DNA from: Aradus depressus
Taxonomy: Eukaryota > Arthropoda > Insecta > Hemiptera > Aradidae
DNA: 64,000 nt
Direction: 5' to 3'
Assembly (NCBI GenBank): GCA_963662175.1
Contig: OY759220.1
Coordinates: forward strand, 46,844,136-46,908,135
The first letter of the stretch is position 1, and each line of letters begins with the position of its first letter. Of this stretch, positions 44,457 to 55,838 are shown piece by piece. The translations under genes were made by a program, and so were the position numbers. A model generated the notes under the pieces. The model did not search any database, was not told the origin of the DNA, and saw only the letters and a list, made by a program, of their open reading frames with translations.

Positions 44457-45744
44457 TTATTTGAGTGTTGATACTTGAAATTTTATTTTCATATTTTTTA
44501 GGGTTCTAAGAATAACGGTCCCTTATCGAGAGAGTTGGTCTGTCACAACCGGTTTCATTTAGACTTATTATTTTGCTTGGGTTTTGAGAAAACTAAAAAA
44601 AACTCACCCCTTCCCCCGTTTTGTTTTTTAAAAACTGCTGACTCAATAATTTTTGAGAAAAAAAAATTATATATGAACATGACAAAAGACATTACATTTC
44701 TTCAATATTTTCATAATAACTTTTTCAAAAACAAATGTTAGTTTGTTATGTATACAAAACAACGAATTATTCTGTTATTAAACAAAACAATTAAATATAA
44801 AATTTATAACATTTAATGTTATTTGAGGCACATTTTTTAGTTTTTCGGAATTCTCAAATCATGAGAGCTACACCCCCGTAAACTGAAAATAAAATATTTT
44901 TTCACTCAATATTTCTTTTCTACCAAATTAATTTTTTCGCTACATATTTTTCGCCTGACCAACATATGACCCTTTACTTTAGTGCCAGGTTTCCAATATG
45001 ACGTCACTATTCTCTTAGGAACAGACCGAGGACCTAAAGTTCAGCCTTTTGCTTATGTCCTTAATATTTATTTTTTTATGATATTGAGGTGAACATATAT
45101 GATTTGTTATATAACCCGTTTTGTATTAATTATATGATGTTTATTATTTTTCTCTTTATTCTTTCTCCCAAATTTAAACTTGAAACTCAACTTATTTGAT
45201 CATCAGTTTCATTTCTTCTATCTTCCTAAATCAACCAACTTTTTTTTCATTTTTTGAAATATTTATAAAATTAGAAGAAAAAAAAACTTCTTGGAAATAT
45301 ATAATAATCAATTATTTCATTCTATATTATTTTACGTTATAATTTTCATTTTTCTAAAGATTCTTTCACAAGGAACAATATAACAATAAGAGCAAGAGAA
45401 GAAAAAAAAACAATGAGCTCTGGATAATGTTAGTTGGTATAAGAAAAATGTTTTTTCAAAAATCTATCGGTTATGTAAAAGTTTCATTAATATTGTGGAA
45501 GAAAAAAAAAAGTTCATTCATTAAATACGTTTTTTGCTCAATTATTTTTTGGACAATGGAAGTGCCTTGAAAGAAACAGAGGGCTGTGTCCTGTCATTAA
45601 CACCCCCCCCCCCCCCCCCCCCCCCCCCCCTTATATTATTTTATATAATTTCGTCACGGTCCCCCCTCCTCTATGTGGAGTGGTCTATGTCAACCTCAGG
45701 GTTCATCATAAATTAGGTTACGGCTTAAGTGTAAACTTGGCTGA
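44457..45744. other. Unassigned; C28 tract
   Basis: AT-rich DNA with C28 at 45603-45630. No gene recognised. Confidence 0.4.
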
Positions 45745-45945
45745 TATTTCGTACGCGTTTGATTCTGCTGAAAATTAGTAGATGTCGTCCTTACGGGGTT
45801 CAGGTTGCATCATCATATAATGTCCAGAAACAGACAGACATGCTACTCTTTTTAATATTAATTTTTTGATTCAGGGGATCGAAGTTCCGATGAATAATCA
45901 CCATTGAGTTCCTGATCAATTCCCAACACTTCTTACGTTAAAGTA
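45745..45945 (+). repeat. R1 forward terminal half
   Basis: GCTGAAAATTAGTAGATGTC, GTCCTTACGGGGTTCAGG, AAACAGACAGACATGC, GGGGATCGAAGTTCCGATGA, AATCACCATTGAGTTCCTGA. Confidence 0.7.
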
Positions 45946-46406
45946 TTTTTCCGGCCCACCTTACCGTACAATGATGGTTGTTCCAACTAAAACTCTTCAA
46001 CTGAAACTGAAGTTTTGTTGACTCTTCTTAAACTAATTCTTAAAGCCATACTAGGTACATAGCTGGCTACCATATTTGGTACATATCTGTGTATATATTA
46101 TATGAGTTAGGACAATATTTAAACAATCTACTTACCCATGCGCTCAATATACTTACTATCTGTGATTTCTCCCTAAGTACATAGATGATACACAATAGGG
46201 TCTAAAATATTAAAATATAATATATTCCTTCAGTCCTGGTATTTCCAGATCCTAATTTCATGGATTCAGGAATTTCGGGATCACAGGCTAAGAAATTCTT
46301 GAGATTTATTGAGTATAATTTTAGTTGCAAATCAATAAAATAGTTTCTATAGTATATATATAGTTAATTCTATTACATCTTAACTAATTTATTTCTTATA
46401 TGAGTT

Positions 46407-46755
46407 GGTTTACCCGACGTTGCCCGGGTGTAACTTTGCCTCATCCAGGAAACAAAAAATGGTTAAAATGAATAGTTTTCTGTAGAATGAATAGTCTTTC
46501 ATTTTGATTCAGCCATTTTATTTTTTCACCTAGGATCAATAATATCTGAGAAAACATGAAATAAATGTTTCTGTCTTCAAGTTTACTTGGGTTTACCCTC
46601 CACCTATTGGGTGACTTTGGAATCATATATAGTCTAAATGTTATTTCTGAATAGGCAGAATCAAAATGTGAAGTTTCGTTTCGATAAGTTCAGCCATTTC
46701 CCCGAGGATCCAACAAACATGACTACAGACAAAAATCGAACTGATGGGCTCTAAG
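46407..46755 (-). repeat. RTE-like non-autonomous repeat
   Basis: Starts TTTACCCGACGTTGCCCGGG and runs to a block AAGTTTCGTTTCGATAAGTT, CAGCCATTTCC, then ACAAACATGACTACAGACAA. A pairing of a CCGGCGTTGCCCGG end with an AGTTTCG...CAGCCATTT...ACAAACA-ACAGAC end is common in retroelement tails of arthropods. No coding frame. Confidence 0.5.
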
Positions 46756-46939
46756 GCTCTCATATAAGTTAAGACGGATGGATTTCTTGGACAAACAGAA
46801 ATTGTTATATTTAACGACAACCAAATCATTATTATTATTCTAATTATTATCTACGAAAATAAATGTAGAATACTAAAATTCAGTGTTTTTCAGAATTGAA
46901 ATACATTCGGTATTCCGCAATTCCACCCTCAAGAGAGAG

Positions 46940-47135
46940 TTTTCAAAGAACTTTCATTTTTCCCGAGCCGCTGAATCCAAAAATGAATTTTTAAAAAAAT
47001 CATGTTTTTGTAAGAGTGTGGCCACGAGACTCCCAATAGCGTGAATATATCTACGAAATTTCAATTGTGAACCCAGAACCCCATTATGACGACAGATATT
47101 GATTTTCAGCCAAATCGACCAACAGAACTTGTGAT
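46940..47135 (-). repeat. R1 reverse terminal half
   Basis: CATTTTTCCCGAGCCGCTGA, GTGGCCACGAGACTCCCAAT, GCGTGAATATATCTACGAAA, CAGAACCCCATTATGACGAC, GATTTTCAGCCAAATCGACC. Confidence 0.75.
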
Positions 47136-47326
47136 CAACTATTTTTCCCATGCTTTCTTAAAATTAGTTATTTTTATTATAATTTTTTTTTATTCTTAAT
47201 TTCTTTTGTGCGTTGATTGGAAATGCATGTTTCCGGTTAAATTTTTTTAAAAATTGATTTTCTGGGGATGTAATAACTCAATCCAAAATTTAACCTCAAC
47301 AAATTGTCCCTTTGAAGGCAGGAGTT

Positions 47327-47466
47327 GGGTGAACTAGAGTGAGCGACTGGATGTGGACGAAGATACGATCGTGGGGTGAACTAGAGTGAGCGACTGGATG
47401 TGCACGAAGATACGATCGTGGGGTGAACTAGAGTGAGCGACTGGATGTGGACGAAGATACGATCGC
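47327..47466 (+). repeat. 47-bp tandem repeat, 3 copies
   Basis: Units at 47330, 47377 and 47424 contain TGAACTAGAGTGAGCGACTG; the middle copy has TGCACG for TGGACG. Ends at GATACGATCG. Confidence 0.9.
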
Positions 47467-47709
47467 TCAGCTACCGCCTCTTGTCTCTCTTTTGTCTTAT
47501 CTCTGCTTTAAATGCTTTGTGTTGCTTATTTTATCATTCTCTACTTTGTACACTTTTGTTAACTGTAAACAATAGTTATTGTAATTTTGTTTTTGTTTTT
47601 GTCTAAAAAGATCTATTCTAATGGATTTATTCATAGATGCTTCTTGATTATTTAAACTCAAACCTGAGTATGTTCATGCCGGATTTTACTTAAATTATGA
47701 AATAGGGCA

Positions 47710-47930
47710 AAAGGTCGATGTTGGGTTTTCACAAAAATTTCATGTTTTCCGTCCCCGATTCAAAAAATGATTTCTTTCTGACAAAAAAGTTTTTAAGTAT
47801 CCAGAATCCCACTTTTTTTTTTTTTTTTTTCAACCGAATGACTAGATTGGTTTCAGTGGGAGAGCAAATAGTTGATATAATAACTGGGGAAGTACATAGT
47901 CAGTGAGTGACCGACTTCTTTTTGTATCAT
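47710..47930 (-). repeat. R1 reverse copy next to SINE-T
   Basis: TTTCATGTTTTCCGTCCCCG, a T17 run, GGTTTCAGTGGGAGAGCAAA, ACTGGGGAAGTACATAGTCA, GTGAGTGACCGACTTC. Central modules missing. Confidence 0.7.
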
Positions 47931-47945
47931 TTCACCTTCATATCA

Positions 47946-48289
47946 CGAGGGCGCCAGTAGCTCAGTGGTATGCGTGCTTGTCTTCTGAGCTCAAGAACGT
48001 GGGTTCAAAACCCGACCGAGGCCCTTAGTTTATTTTATCTGGTAGGTTAAATAAACTTAAGCACGCCGTCCTTCGGATGGGACGTTAAGCGATGGTCCCG
48101 AGCCTGTACGATGTCAGGTACTCGTTAAAGACCCCTGCCCTGAAGAATATAAATTTAGGGTACGCAAAATTTAGAACTCCCACAGTAGAGTTGGGCTCAT
48201 GTCCACCAGAGTGACGAAAGAGCGCTCTGGTTGTAGGCGATATGACCTCGTAATTAAAGCCCGGGCATGAGTTATAAAACCTAACCTAA
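47946..48289 (+). mobile_element. SINE-T, full length with 11-bp TSD
   Basis: The best copy: 344 bp between perfect 11-bp duplications CCTTCATATCA (47935-47945 and 48290-48300). Order: GAGGGCGCCAGTAGCTCAGT (A box), GGGTTCAAAACCCGACC (B box, one base off consensus), GGATGGGACGTTAAGCGATG core, AGAGCGCTCTGG, GCCCGGGCATGAG and tail ATAAAACCTAACCTAAC. Transcribed by polymerase III in other tRNA-derived SINEs; mobilised by an unknown LINE. The intact duplication suggests a recent insertion, next to R1. Confidence 0.95.
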
Positions 48290-48300
48290 CCTTCATATCA

Positions 48301-48654
48301 TCAAGTTCTCTGTTTATTAACAACGGGCTATCTACAGGTATGTCACATCTATACTGTCGATGTTAATAGAGACGCACAAGATCAGATAACTTACTTTTCC
48401 TTTCAATAATCGATACAAATGTTTATGTAAATGTTTTCCTTAATCATGATTATATCATCCATGTTAGGTCTTTTTGGCGAAAACCTAGTTTGTATTCCAT
48501 TTAAACATAAAAACCTATTTTTCAGCTTAAATGTGCCACATACTCTACATATCAGGGTTGGGTCAGTAGAACATTCGATGTAGTTCATGCATAATCTACG
48601 TGCATATAAGGCCGTTTTGACTGGAAATTTATTGGTGTCGGACCTTCATTTTAA
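48301..48654. other. Unassigned
   Basis: AT-rich DNA, no gene recognised. Confidence 0.35.
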
Positions 48655-48775
48655 CGGCACACCTACAGTCAAGAAAATGTTTCTCATTTTCAGAATTAGG
48701 AGGCCCGATAATATGAAATTCCAATGAAAATTCAATATGTAATTTGTGACCGATTTCATAACTACATAAAATTAC
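48655..48775 (+). repeat. R1 forward terminal segment
   Basis: CGGCACACCTACAGTCAAGA, AGGAGGCCCGATAATATGAA, AATTCCAATGAAAATTC, GTGACCGATTTCATAAC. Confidence 0.65.
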
Positions 48776-49653
48776 GTAAAGTTCGCCTTCTAAAGTATTA
48801 TAAACGAAGGTATTTTAACGCTCCAAAATGAAAAATAAAGGCCAAGATTAACTTATTTTATTTATAATATATTACGTTAAAAGGATTATCTGGTAACTTA
48901 ATATGTATTTTTGAATGTATGAAATTAATATATCTATTTTAAAAATCTCCATTTTTTTGGAATAATTGTGCAGTTTTTATTTCTATGTTCAAAATGTGAA
49001 GTTCACTTTTTTTGTTAGTTTCAGCTGATATTATTTGTACTTTTTGATATTATTGGTGTCTTTAGAAGTATTTATTTTAGTTTGTTTTATCAGAAATTCC
49101 TCTCATTAAGAAGACACATAGGGACCTCTATCATGGTAAATACAATTCTGGTAGTAAACTGTACGGATAGAATGTAAAGGAAAACTGTTACTGGTTGGTT
49201 AGTTGGGTGTTGACAGTGTTAGTAGTGGCATCTGTTGGCCGGCCCCGGAACTTGCTGAGGGGTAGTTCCATCCCCCATCCTAGACAGAGCCACGTTCCTT
49301 CTCTATTCTAATGTTGATTTATCCAATCCTATTCTTCTATTTTTTTATACTCTGCTCTAAATCTATTTTTATTAACATAATGGTACAACTTACACTTCAA
49401 TATGTACGGCACACACCCTTTGCTACATCCGGTATTTTTTGCCTTGTTAATCCCTTACCAAATGTGTTTTATACCCTAAGTAAATATGAATACCCGAACA
49501 CTATATAATATATTGTAGAGTGTGGGGATAATCATTTGTGTTAACTGAAGGTAATTCAATAATTATGTTATATTGTATTCCCGACTGACCCTAAAAATAT
49601 CAATAATTACATTATAATAAGTATAGTAATAAAGTATCTAATTTTGGTTTCAA
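48776..49653. other. Unassigned AT-rich DNA
   Basis: No gene or named repeat recognised. Confidence 0.4.
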
Positions 49654-49873
49654 TCGGCCTACTAATGTCCGATCACAGATATCCGGTACTAAACAAATCG
49701 GCCTACTAATGTCCGATCACAGATATCCGGTACTAAACAAATCGGCCTACTAATGTCCCATCACAGATATCCGGTACTAAACAAATCGGCCTACTAATGT
49801 CCGATCACAGATATCCGGTACTAAACAAATCGGCCTACTAATGTCCCATCACAGATATCCGGTACTAAACAAA
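49654..49873 (+). repeat. 44-bp tandem repeat, 5 copies
   Basis: Five 44-bp units containing TCGGCCTACTAATGTCC. A single-base variant (CCGATC or CCCATC) marks copies 3 and 5. Confidence 0.95.
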
Positions 49874-50233
49874 TCGAAAAATGTATACTATAAAAGTTCT
49901 ATCGAAGAAAATCTGTTGGTAGCATGTTGGGTAGTAGAAAAATATACGGTATAATTTACGAACGAACGAAATTTTCATTTTTGTATATTAGATATTATTA
50001 TTTGGTTATAATTTAAAAAACAGATATGAGTATAACTTAGCAGATTTCCAACACAATATAGATACATAGTATATACCAATTTCAACAGATAAGTAAGTGT
50101 ATGTACTCGAATACAGATATATTTGTTAAATTTTAAACAGAATAATATTATATAAAGTTTTATGGCAAGGTACAAGAGAAACTAATGCATATTTTGTAAA
50201 CTTAAATGGCCACATATTGTACAAATGAAGGTT
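49874..50233. other. Unassigned AT-rich DNA
   Basis: No gene recognised. Confidence 0.35.
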
Positions 50234-50525
50234 AGTTGAGTGGTATATTGGGTGTGGTTTACCTGTATATAGTAGTGTGTTGGGTGGTATATTGTGTGTG
50301 GTTTACCTGTATATAGTAGTGTGTTGGGTGGTATATTGGGTGTGGTTTACCTGTATATAGTAGTGTGTTGGGTGGTATATTGTGTGTGGTTTACCTGTAT
50401 ATAGTAGTGCGTCGGGTTGGAATATTGTGTGTGGTTTACCTGTACATAGTAGTGTGTTGGGTGGTATATTGGGTGTGGTTTACCTGCATATAGTGTGTGG
50501 TTTACCTGTATATAGTAGTGTGTTG
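50234..50525 (+). repeat. 44-bp GT-rich minisatellite, ~6.5 copies
   Basis: Units contain GGTATATTGGGTGTGGTTTA and CCTGTATATAGTAGTGTGTT. Last units are rearranged or shortened. Frames on both strands read the array. Confidence 0.9.
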
Positions 50526-50637
50526 ACGGACATTCTCTCCTTATGTGATGTACATACTTTTGGCTACGTCCATCATTTTTTTTAAATTTGTTCGTCATCG
50601 TCTGTGGAAGGTTATAGGCGTATTAGTACCTCAATAT

Positions 50638-51030
50638 CTGGTCCATCCCAGCATCCACCCACGCAATCTTTGTAACTCAAAAACCACTGCATTGATTAAT
50701 GAGGAATCTTTTTGAATAGATAAGTTATATCTACCGGAAGGTTAAGGTCTATTTTTTAATCAACCCCTGGTCCATCCCAGCATCCACTCACGCAATCTTT
50801 GTAACTCGAAAACCATTGCAACGATTAATGAGAAATCTTTTTGAATAAATTAGTTTTAGCTCCAAAGCTAGCGTTACTACAGTTGAAGGACTATAAGCCT
50901 TATTCCGTATGAATAATTGAAAATTATAACATCATGAATGTACTGTCAAGGAACTGAATAGCCTTATAGGAGATATTGGGACAAAAGTCAAAGTTCCCCG
51001 GGCAACGCCGGGTATTACTGCTAGTTTTGG
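50638..51030 (+). repeat. RTE-like repeat with duplicated ~128-bp block
   Basis: The block GGTCCATCCCAGCATCCACC, GCAATCTTTGTAACTC-AAAACC, ATTAATGAG-AATCTTTTTGA occurs at about 50640 and again about 128 bp later. The element ends CCCCGGGCAACGCCGGGTAT, TACTGCTAGT, the terminal motif seen elsewhere in the window. Confidence 0.6.
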
Positions 51031-52519
51031 ATAATACTCAGTGAGCTGGTACATAATTAGACCACTGTTCGCACTGTCTCGCAATATTTGCTTTCCTACA
51101 TTCTTGTCTTCCCTGTTGTTGATGCGAATGGATCAACAGGTGGCGGCACAGGTCAGGTCCTTAAGGTTCCATATCGATATTCGATATATCAATAATATCC
51201 GCTATTCTTTATCACAATATCCATATTTTTATTTTTGTTTAGTGTCGATATTTTTGTATCTGATATAATATATATTTTGTGTTTTACAGCCGGTATTAAT
51301 GTCGTCACACCTTCACATTAGTCTCCTCTCTGGCAACTAAAATTCAGTTTTAACTCGATCATAAAAACGATTCCCCACTTAGATATCGATGGAGAGGTAG
51401 TCTGTCCCGTAGCAGTACATTTTCCCCAGTTACCCACTTAACCACTGAATCTGCTCTAACTAAAGTGAATATTTGTGGCAATAATAATTTCCCATCAACT
51501 TTGTTGTACTTATTATCTTTGCAATTTTTGAGTCTTCGATTTTCTTTTTCTTATATTAATATTGATTGGCATCCCTACAGGTCTCTGCACCCCGGTCAGT
51601 CCCTGTCCTTGTTATGTTATTTTTGAAAATACTCAGAATTGCATTGTTTTCTGGGGCTTTGTACCTTGTTGAATCTGTACCTGAAACTTTGCAAATTGTT
51701 ATAAATGCATAATATAACACATACATAGAAAGATTTATATGTTTAATCAAATAATTACTTGTAATTAAATTTTCGAATCTGATTCCAAAATACTGTGTAA
51801 ACATTTGGAATTGAAATGAAAAGCACAACAAAGATAGAGAGAGTAAACTAGCAATAAAATAAATATTTGGATAGATAAATCAGTAAAATAACATGAGTGA
51901 GTACAGAAAGAAAACCCATTAATCAATAATTGATAAACATAATATAAATAACAAACATAAATAGCCAAGACAGCGTTAAACAAAATAGATATCGGTGAGA
52001 AAATAGTCTAAATAAAATGGAGAAAAATAAATAAAAAGTGAAGTATAATAAAATAAGATAGAGTAGGCAGTAGTAATAAAATGTAGGTTTGGCGCGCAAC
52101 AGCCAGGGTCTTAGCGCCAATACAGGCTACTTTTATTAATATATGATTAAATAAAAAAATAATTGAGATAGATTGCATACCTATTAATATAAAAGCGAGG
52201 GATGCTGCAAGTGAAATATGTATATATAGGGATATGTAGACACAGCTATAAATTGATACGACAAAGATAAATGGAAAAACAGAAATATTAAACTAAAAAA
52301 AATGAAACTGTATTTAGAGGCTAAGATATATACTGCTAAGATTATGTACTTTCAATATACAAAGTATTGAAATATATCGATTAAGAAAATAAGTAAATTA
52401 ATTCTTCTAATAATGAACAATATACATTGATGACACTAAAAAAAATACCAATAAGAACACTAAAATAATGTAAATGGTCTGAAACAAAAAATATTAAAAT
52501 TACTTACTTATCAACATAA
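51031..52519. other. Unassigned AT-rich DNA
   Basis: Long AT-rich block, A-rich from 51830. Minus frames at 51556-51831 and 51765-52120 are AT-rich with hydrophobic runs but no domain. No gene called. Confidence 0.4.
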
Positions 52520-52527
52520 TATATTGA

Positions 52528-52590
52528 GCCCGCACGGCCACCATGGCCCCCACACATTCATATATTATATGAATGTGTGGGGGCCGTGCG
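52528..52590. repeat. Inverted duplication of SINE 5' end
   Basis: GCCCGCACGGCC on the left and GGCCGTGCGGGC on the right, with CCCCCACACATTCATATA / TATATGAATGTGTGGGGG between. The left arm holds 9 extra bases (ACCATGGCC region) absent from the right. Confidence 0.85.
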
Positions 52591-52781
52591 GGCTAAAGCG
52601 TAGGGCTTTGGTCGCATGGTCTCACCATGGTTTGCGGGTTCGAATCCCGTCCGGGAGTGAGTTTTATTTCGTAGATAGAACTCCCTCCCGGGGCCATGGA
52701 TGTCTTGAATAATTATATATAACACAATGACATGGCTAATATGCACCGTACATAAAGGCAAAAAAAAAAAAAAAAAAAAAC
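52566..52781 (+). mobile_element. Second tRNA-derived SINE with A-tail
   Basis: Head GGGGGCCGTGCGGGCTAAAG, CGTAGGGCTTTGGTCG, then B box CGGGTTCGAATCCCGTCCGG, matching a class II (leucine/serine-like) tRNA. A unique body CTCCCTCCCGGGGCCATGG follows, and an A20 tail at about 52761-52781. The acceptor stem does not close well, so it is a SINE and not a working tRNA gene. It is unlike SINE-T in head, body and tail. Confidence 0.75.
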
Positions 52782-53759
52782 ATATATCAATGTGGCAGTA
52801 ATTGACAGGAATCAGCTGTTTTATATCCTGCATTTTTACATATATTCGTTTACTTTGTTTAAGTGCAAACAAATTGAATTATGTCTTGAAAAATATTCAT
52901 TTATTTGTTAAGAGTTAATTTGTTAGACATAACTACATCTGTGTGAAGAAATTACTACTAAATTGTTTTTTAAAAGATGGAATCATTGAATGTGCAGGCC
53001 TCATTCCACGTCACGCAACTATGTATTGCTAAAATGTTATTCATTAGTACATCAAATCATTATAAATCCTTCAATGTCTGACACGATCACACTTCCCTAA
53101 AATATATAAAGTTTATATATGCCATGTATTATTCTCTCTTTTAATATTTGAGATTCAAAACATACAAAATACACAGACGTTTCGGTTATCTTCTTCCATC
53201 AGTTTCTAAAATTGTATACAACATTTTAGTAACCATCATTACGATATTCCTCAATAATTTAATCTACATAAAATGTTCAAATATTTCAAATACACAAATG
53301 CTAACAAGACCCTCAATATTTTTTTATTTCTGTATTCTCGATATTTTCTTTTTTGAAATATTTATGATATTGATTAATCTTTTATTTTTGATTCAGACAT
53401 TTTCATTATTTTAGTGTTCTTATTGCTATTTTTTTTAGTGTTTTCAATATATATATTGTTCATTATTATGAAGAATTAATTTACTTATTTTCTTAATCGA
53501 TATATTTCATGAACAATATATTATATATTTTACTAATTTGTATATTGCAAGTACATATTTGTTTTGTAACTAGCAATTACATTAATGTAATCATTAATGT
53601 CTAATATTCTGTTTACTTCTGTTTCAGGTATGTACCCAAGGAGATTTCCTGCTAAATGTAAGATTTCTGAGTTTTTACTATAAATGTGATTAGTATTCTA
53701 CATGTACCTGTTATAAAATAATTTATGGTTTCCAGATTTACTTTGTGAAGCTCCATTCT
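52782..53759. other. Unassigned AT-rich DNA
   Basis: A T-rich tract ending in TTTCAG (53621-53628) followed by a 30-bp open segment and GTAAGA resembles a micro-exon. I judge it as chance. No gene recognised. Confidence 0.35.
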
Positions 53760-53864
53760 AGGAATAGATAATTAAAATACACAATTTCTTTGTCAAACTT
53801 CACTATATATTGCATATATAGTGAAGTTTGACAAATATGTTGTGTATTTTAATTATCTATTCCT
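53760..53864. other. 105-bp near-perfect palindrome
   Basis: Arms of ~50 bp: AGGAATAGATAATTAAAATA on the left mirrors TATTTTAATTATCTATTCCT on the right, then CAAACTTCACTATATA / TATATAGTGAAGTTTG, with about four mismatches in a short middle patch and a ~5-nt loop. A 21-bp CCTGTTATAAAATA-TTTATG string occurs as direct repeats at 53706 and 53862, around the palindrome. A transcript would form a long dsRNA stem. Confidence 0.9.
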
Positions 53865-54489
53865 GTTATAAAATAGTTTATGTAAGCTGAACATGTTTTA
53901 ATGTTCTGGGTTCCCTTTCAGTTCCCTTTCGAGTAATATTTTTGTCTTAGATGAACATGTAAACGATTTTAAAGGAAACTCGGTATTCTATTATTTTTAA
54001 ATAAAATGTATGTATCTCTTTTTACTTTTTTTGTACAAAAGTATAGCAGAGTATAACAGTCATGAAACTAATTGTAGAATGAAATTTTAATAGAAGCGCG
54101 CGACATTAATTAATTAATTAAACATTCTGACAGAAAGTATGAGTGACTACTGCGCAGCCAAAATGAGTATAGTTTAAGTGTAAGTTAGTATAGTGGCTAT
54201 TATTTTGCCTGCAAAAGTGAACTATTTCCTTACCCTTTAGTTTCCTCCACTCTTATTAAGTTATATAGTTATTATTATTCTACAAAACTCCTGACTTTTT
54301 TGTCCTTGCCAGAGCACTTATTAATAATTTTCTGTTGAGCAATCATCCCTCGACTAGTATTTAATTAGAGTTGAACCTAGGGAACTGTTAGCAGCCATTA
54401 CTAGCCTCAGACCTTGGACGGAGCGATACCGTAGACATCGTCCCCTGTAATGATGTCTAGCCGCGGGGCAACTTGTATTGTACATTTAA
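53865..54489. other. Unassigned AT-rich DNA
   Basis: No gene recognised; TTAATTAATTAATTAA near 54106. Confidence 0.35.
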
Positions 54490-54745
54490 AAAAATCGATG
54501 TTGAGCGTTCATTAAATTTCATGTCGGACTGTGAACACAAAAACTCTCCATAGAATGAATATTTCAACATGTAATTTTACGATAGGATTAAAAAAATTCC
54601 TGAATAAGATACATATTAGTTTTCAGCGAAAATTACTGAAAAGGCGATTGGTAGGAATTTAGGGAAAGAAAAAAATTAGTTGATTACATATAATTGGAGC
54701 TGAGGAAGCATTTGCCAGTGATGCACCGCGAACTTTTTTTTTTCT
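54490..54745 (-). repeat. R1 reverse copy, degraded
   Basis: ATGTTGAGCGTTCATTAAAT, GTGAACACAAAAACTCTCC, GAATGAATATTTCAACATG, TAGTTTTCAGCGAAAATTAC, GAGCTGAGGAAGCATTTGCC, AGTGATGCACCGCGAAC. Confidence 0.65.
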
Positions 54746-54785
54746 CTTTAGTAATATAATCCTAGCATTTAGTAATAGAATCTAG

Positions 54786-54903
54786 GTAAAATAAACTTAA
54801 GCACGCCGTCCTTCGGATGGGACGTTAAGCGATGGTCCCGAGCCTGTATGATGTCAGGTACTCGTTAAAGACCTCTGCCGTAGGTGAATAAAAATTTAGG
54901 GTA
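54786..54903 (+). mobile_element. SINE-T central fragment
   Basis: GGTAAAATAAACTTAAGCAC, GGATGGGACGTTAAGCGATG, TACTCGTTAAAGACC, GTGAATAAAAATTTAGGGTA. Both ends missing. Confidence 0.85.
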
Positions 54904-55838
54904 TTATTAGTGACGAATATGGTTGTAGTTTTTGAAACAGCCCAATTACTTGTTGCAAAAGATTTCTTGCTATTCTATTTATTTATTTTTTTATATGGAT
55001 TTTCTATTAATTACTCAAGTCACGGAAAAGTCAACGCTAATAACGATAGTGAAGTGTAAATATAATTGCACAGAAATTCGGTTCAATTTAATGATTCTCT
55101 CAATTATAGAAAATAATCAATAGCCTTGGTCACGATTTTATAGCCGTGTGTTTACAGCGTTCATAGAATATTGTATTATAAATTATAATTGGGTATAATC
55201 ATGACCCCAATTTTTTCTTATTAACTCTTGTGTAAAATTGTTGCAATCTAGACACAATTTAAAATAAATCCTCGGGTCTTAGCAAAACTTGATGTTTAGA
55301 GGAGGGCCGGACAACTCTCTGCTGGCCACATCAGGCTGGATGCCTGTCTTTCGGAACTTTCTGTTGAAGACGGCTGAACTTATATTCACGAAACTTGGGT
55401 GGATGACCCACCCAACTTACAAATATAGACTGTGTGTCACCCAGACGTTTCAAATTGGATGGGCTGTGAGGAGGATATATTTAAAAAACATTTTGAGTAA
55501 CACAGTATCTACGAGACGAATCCAGAAGTATAATAACACCTGAGAGAGGGTTTTGGTGGATCAGCGGTTAGAGTGATAGACTTCGAACCTGATGCAGTGG
55601 TTAGAGTAACTGGCTGCTATTTTGCAATCCTGTTTTCATCAACATAGTTATTAGATCCAAATTTACTCCCGGTCTATAATACAAGCTAATTCTTTAAGAG
55701 GTTCCTTTCAAATACTCATAAAAGTTTCTTAACAGGGGATATATAAATGTAGACTCGATTTAAAAATCAAACACTTGTCCTATTTACAGTCCATTCAGAG
55801 ACCTTTTGCCATAACTAGGAATGGTAGTAGACCCAGAT
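54904..55838. other. Unassigned; tRNA-like half sites
   Basis: 55565-55612 has GGTGGATCAGCGGTTAGAGT and GCAGTGGTTAGAGTAACTGG, two A-box-like strings without a B box. 55289-55543 is open for 84 codons without known domain. No gene called. Confidence 0.3.

Noticed and set aside
52575..52660. Functional leucine/serine tRNA gene
   Set aside because: The head is followed by a SINE body and an A-tail, and the acceptor stem is not closed.
53629..53658. 30-bp micro-exon after TTTCAG
   Set aside because: Short, with AT-rich surroundings full of T-rich AG and GT pairs; no supporting second exon.
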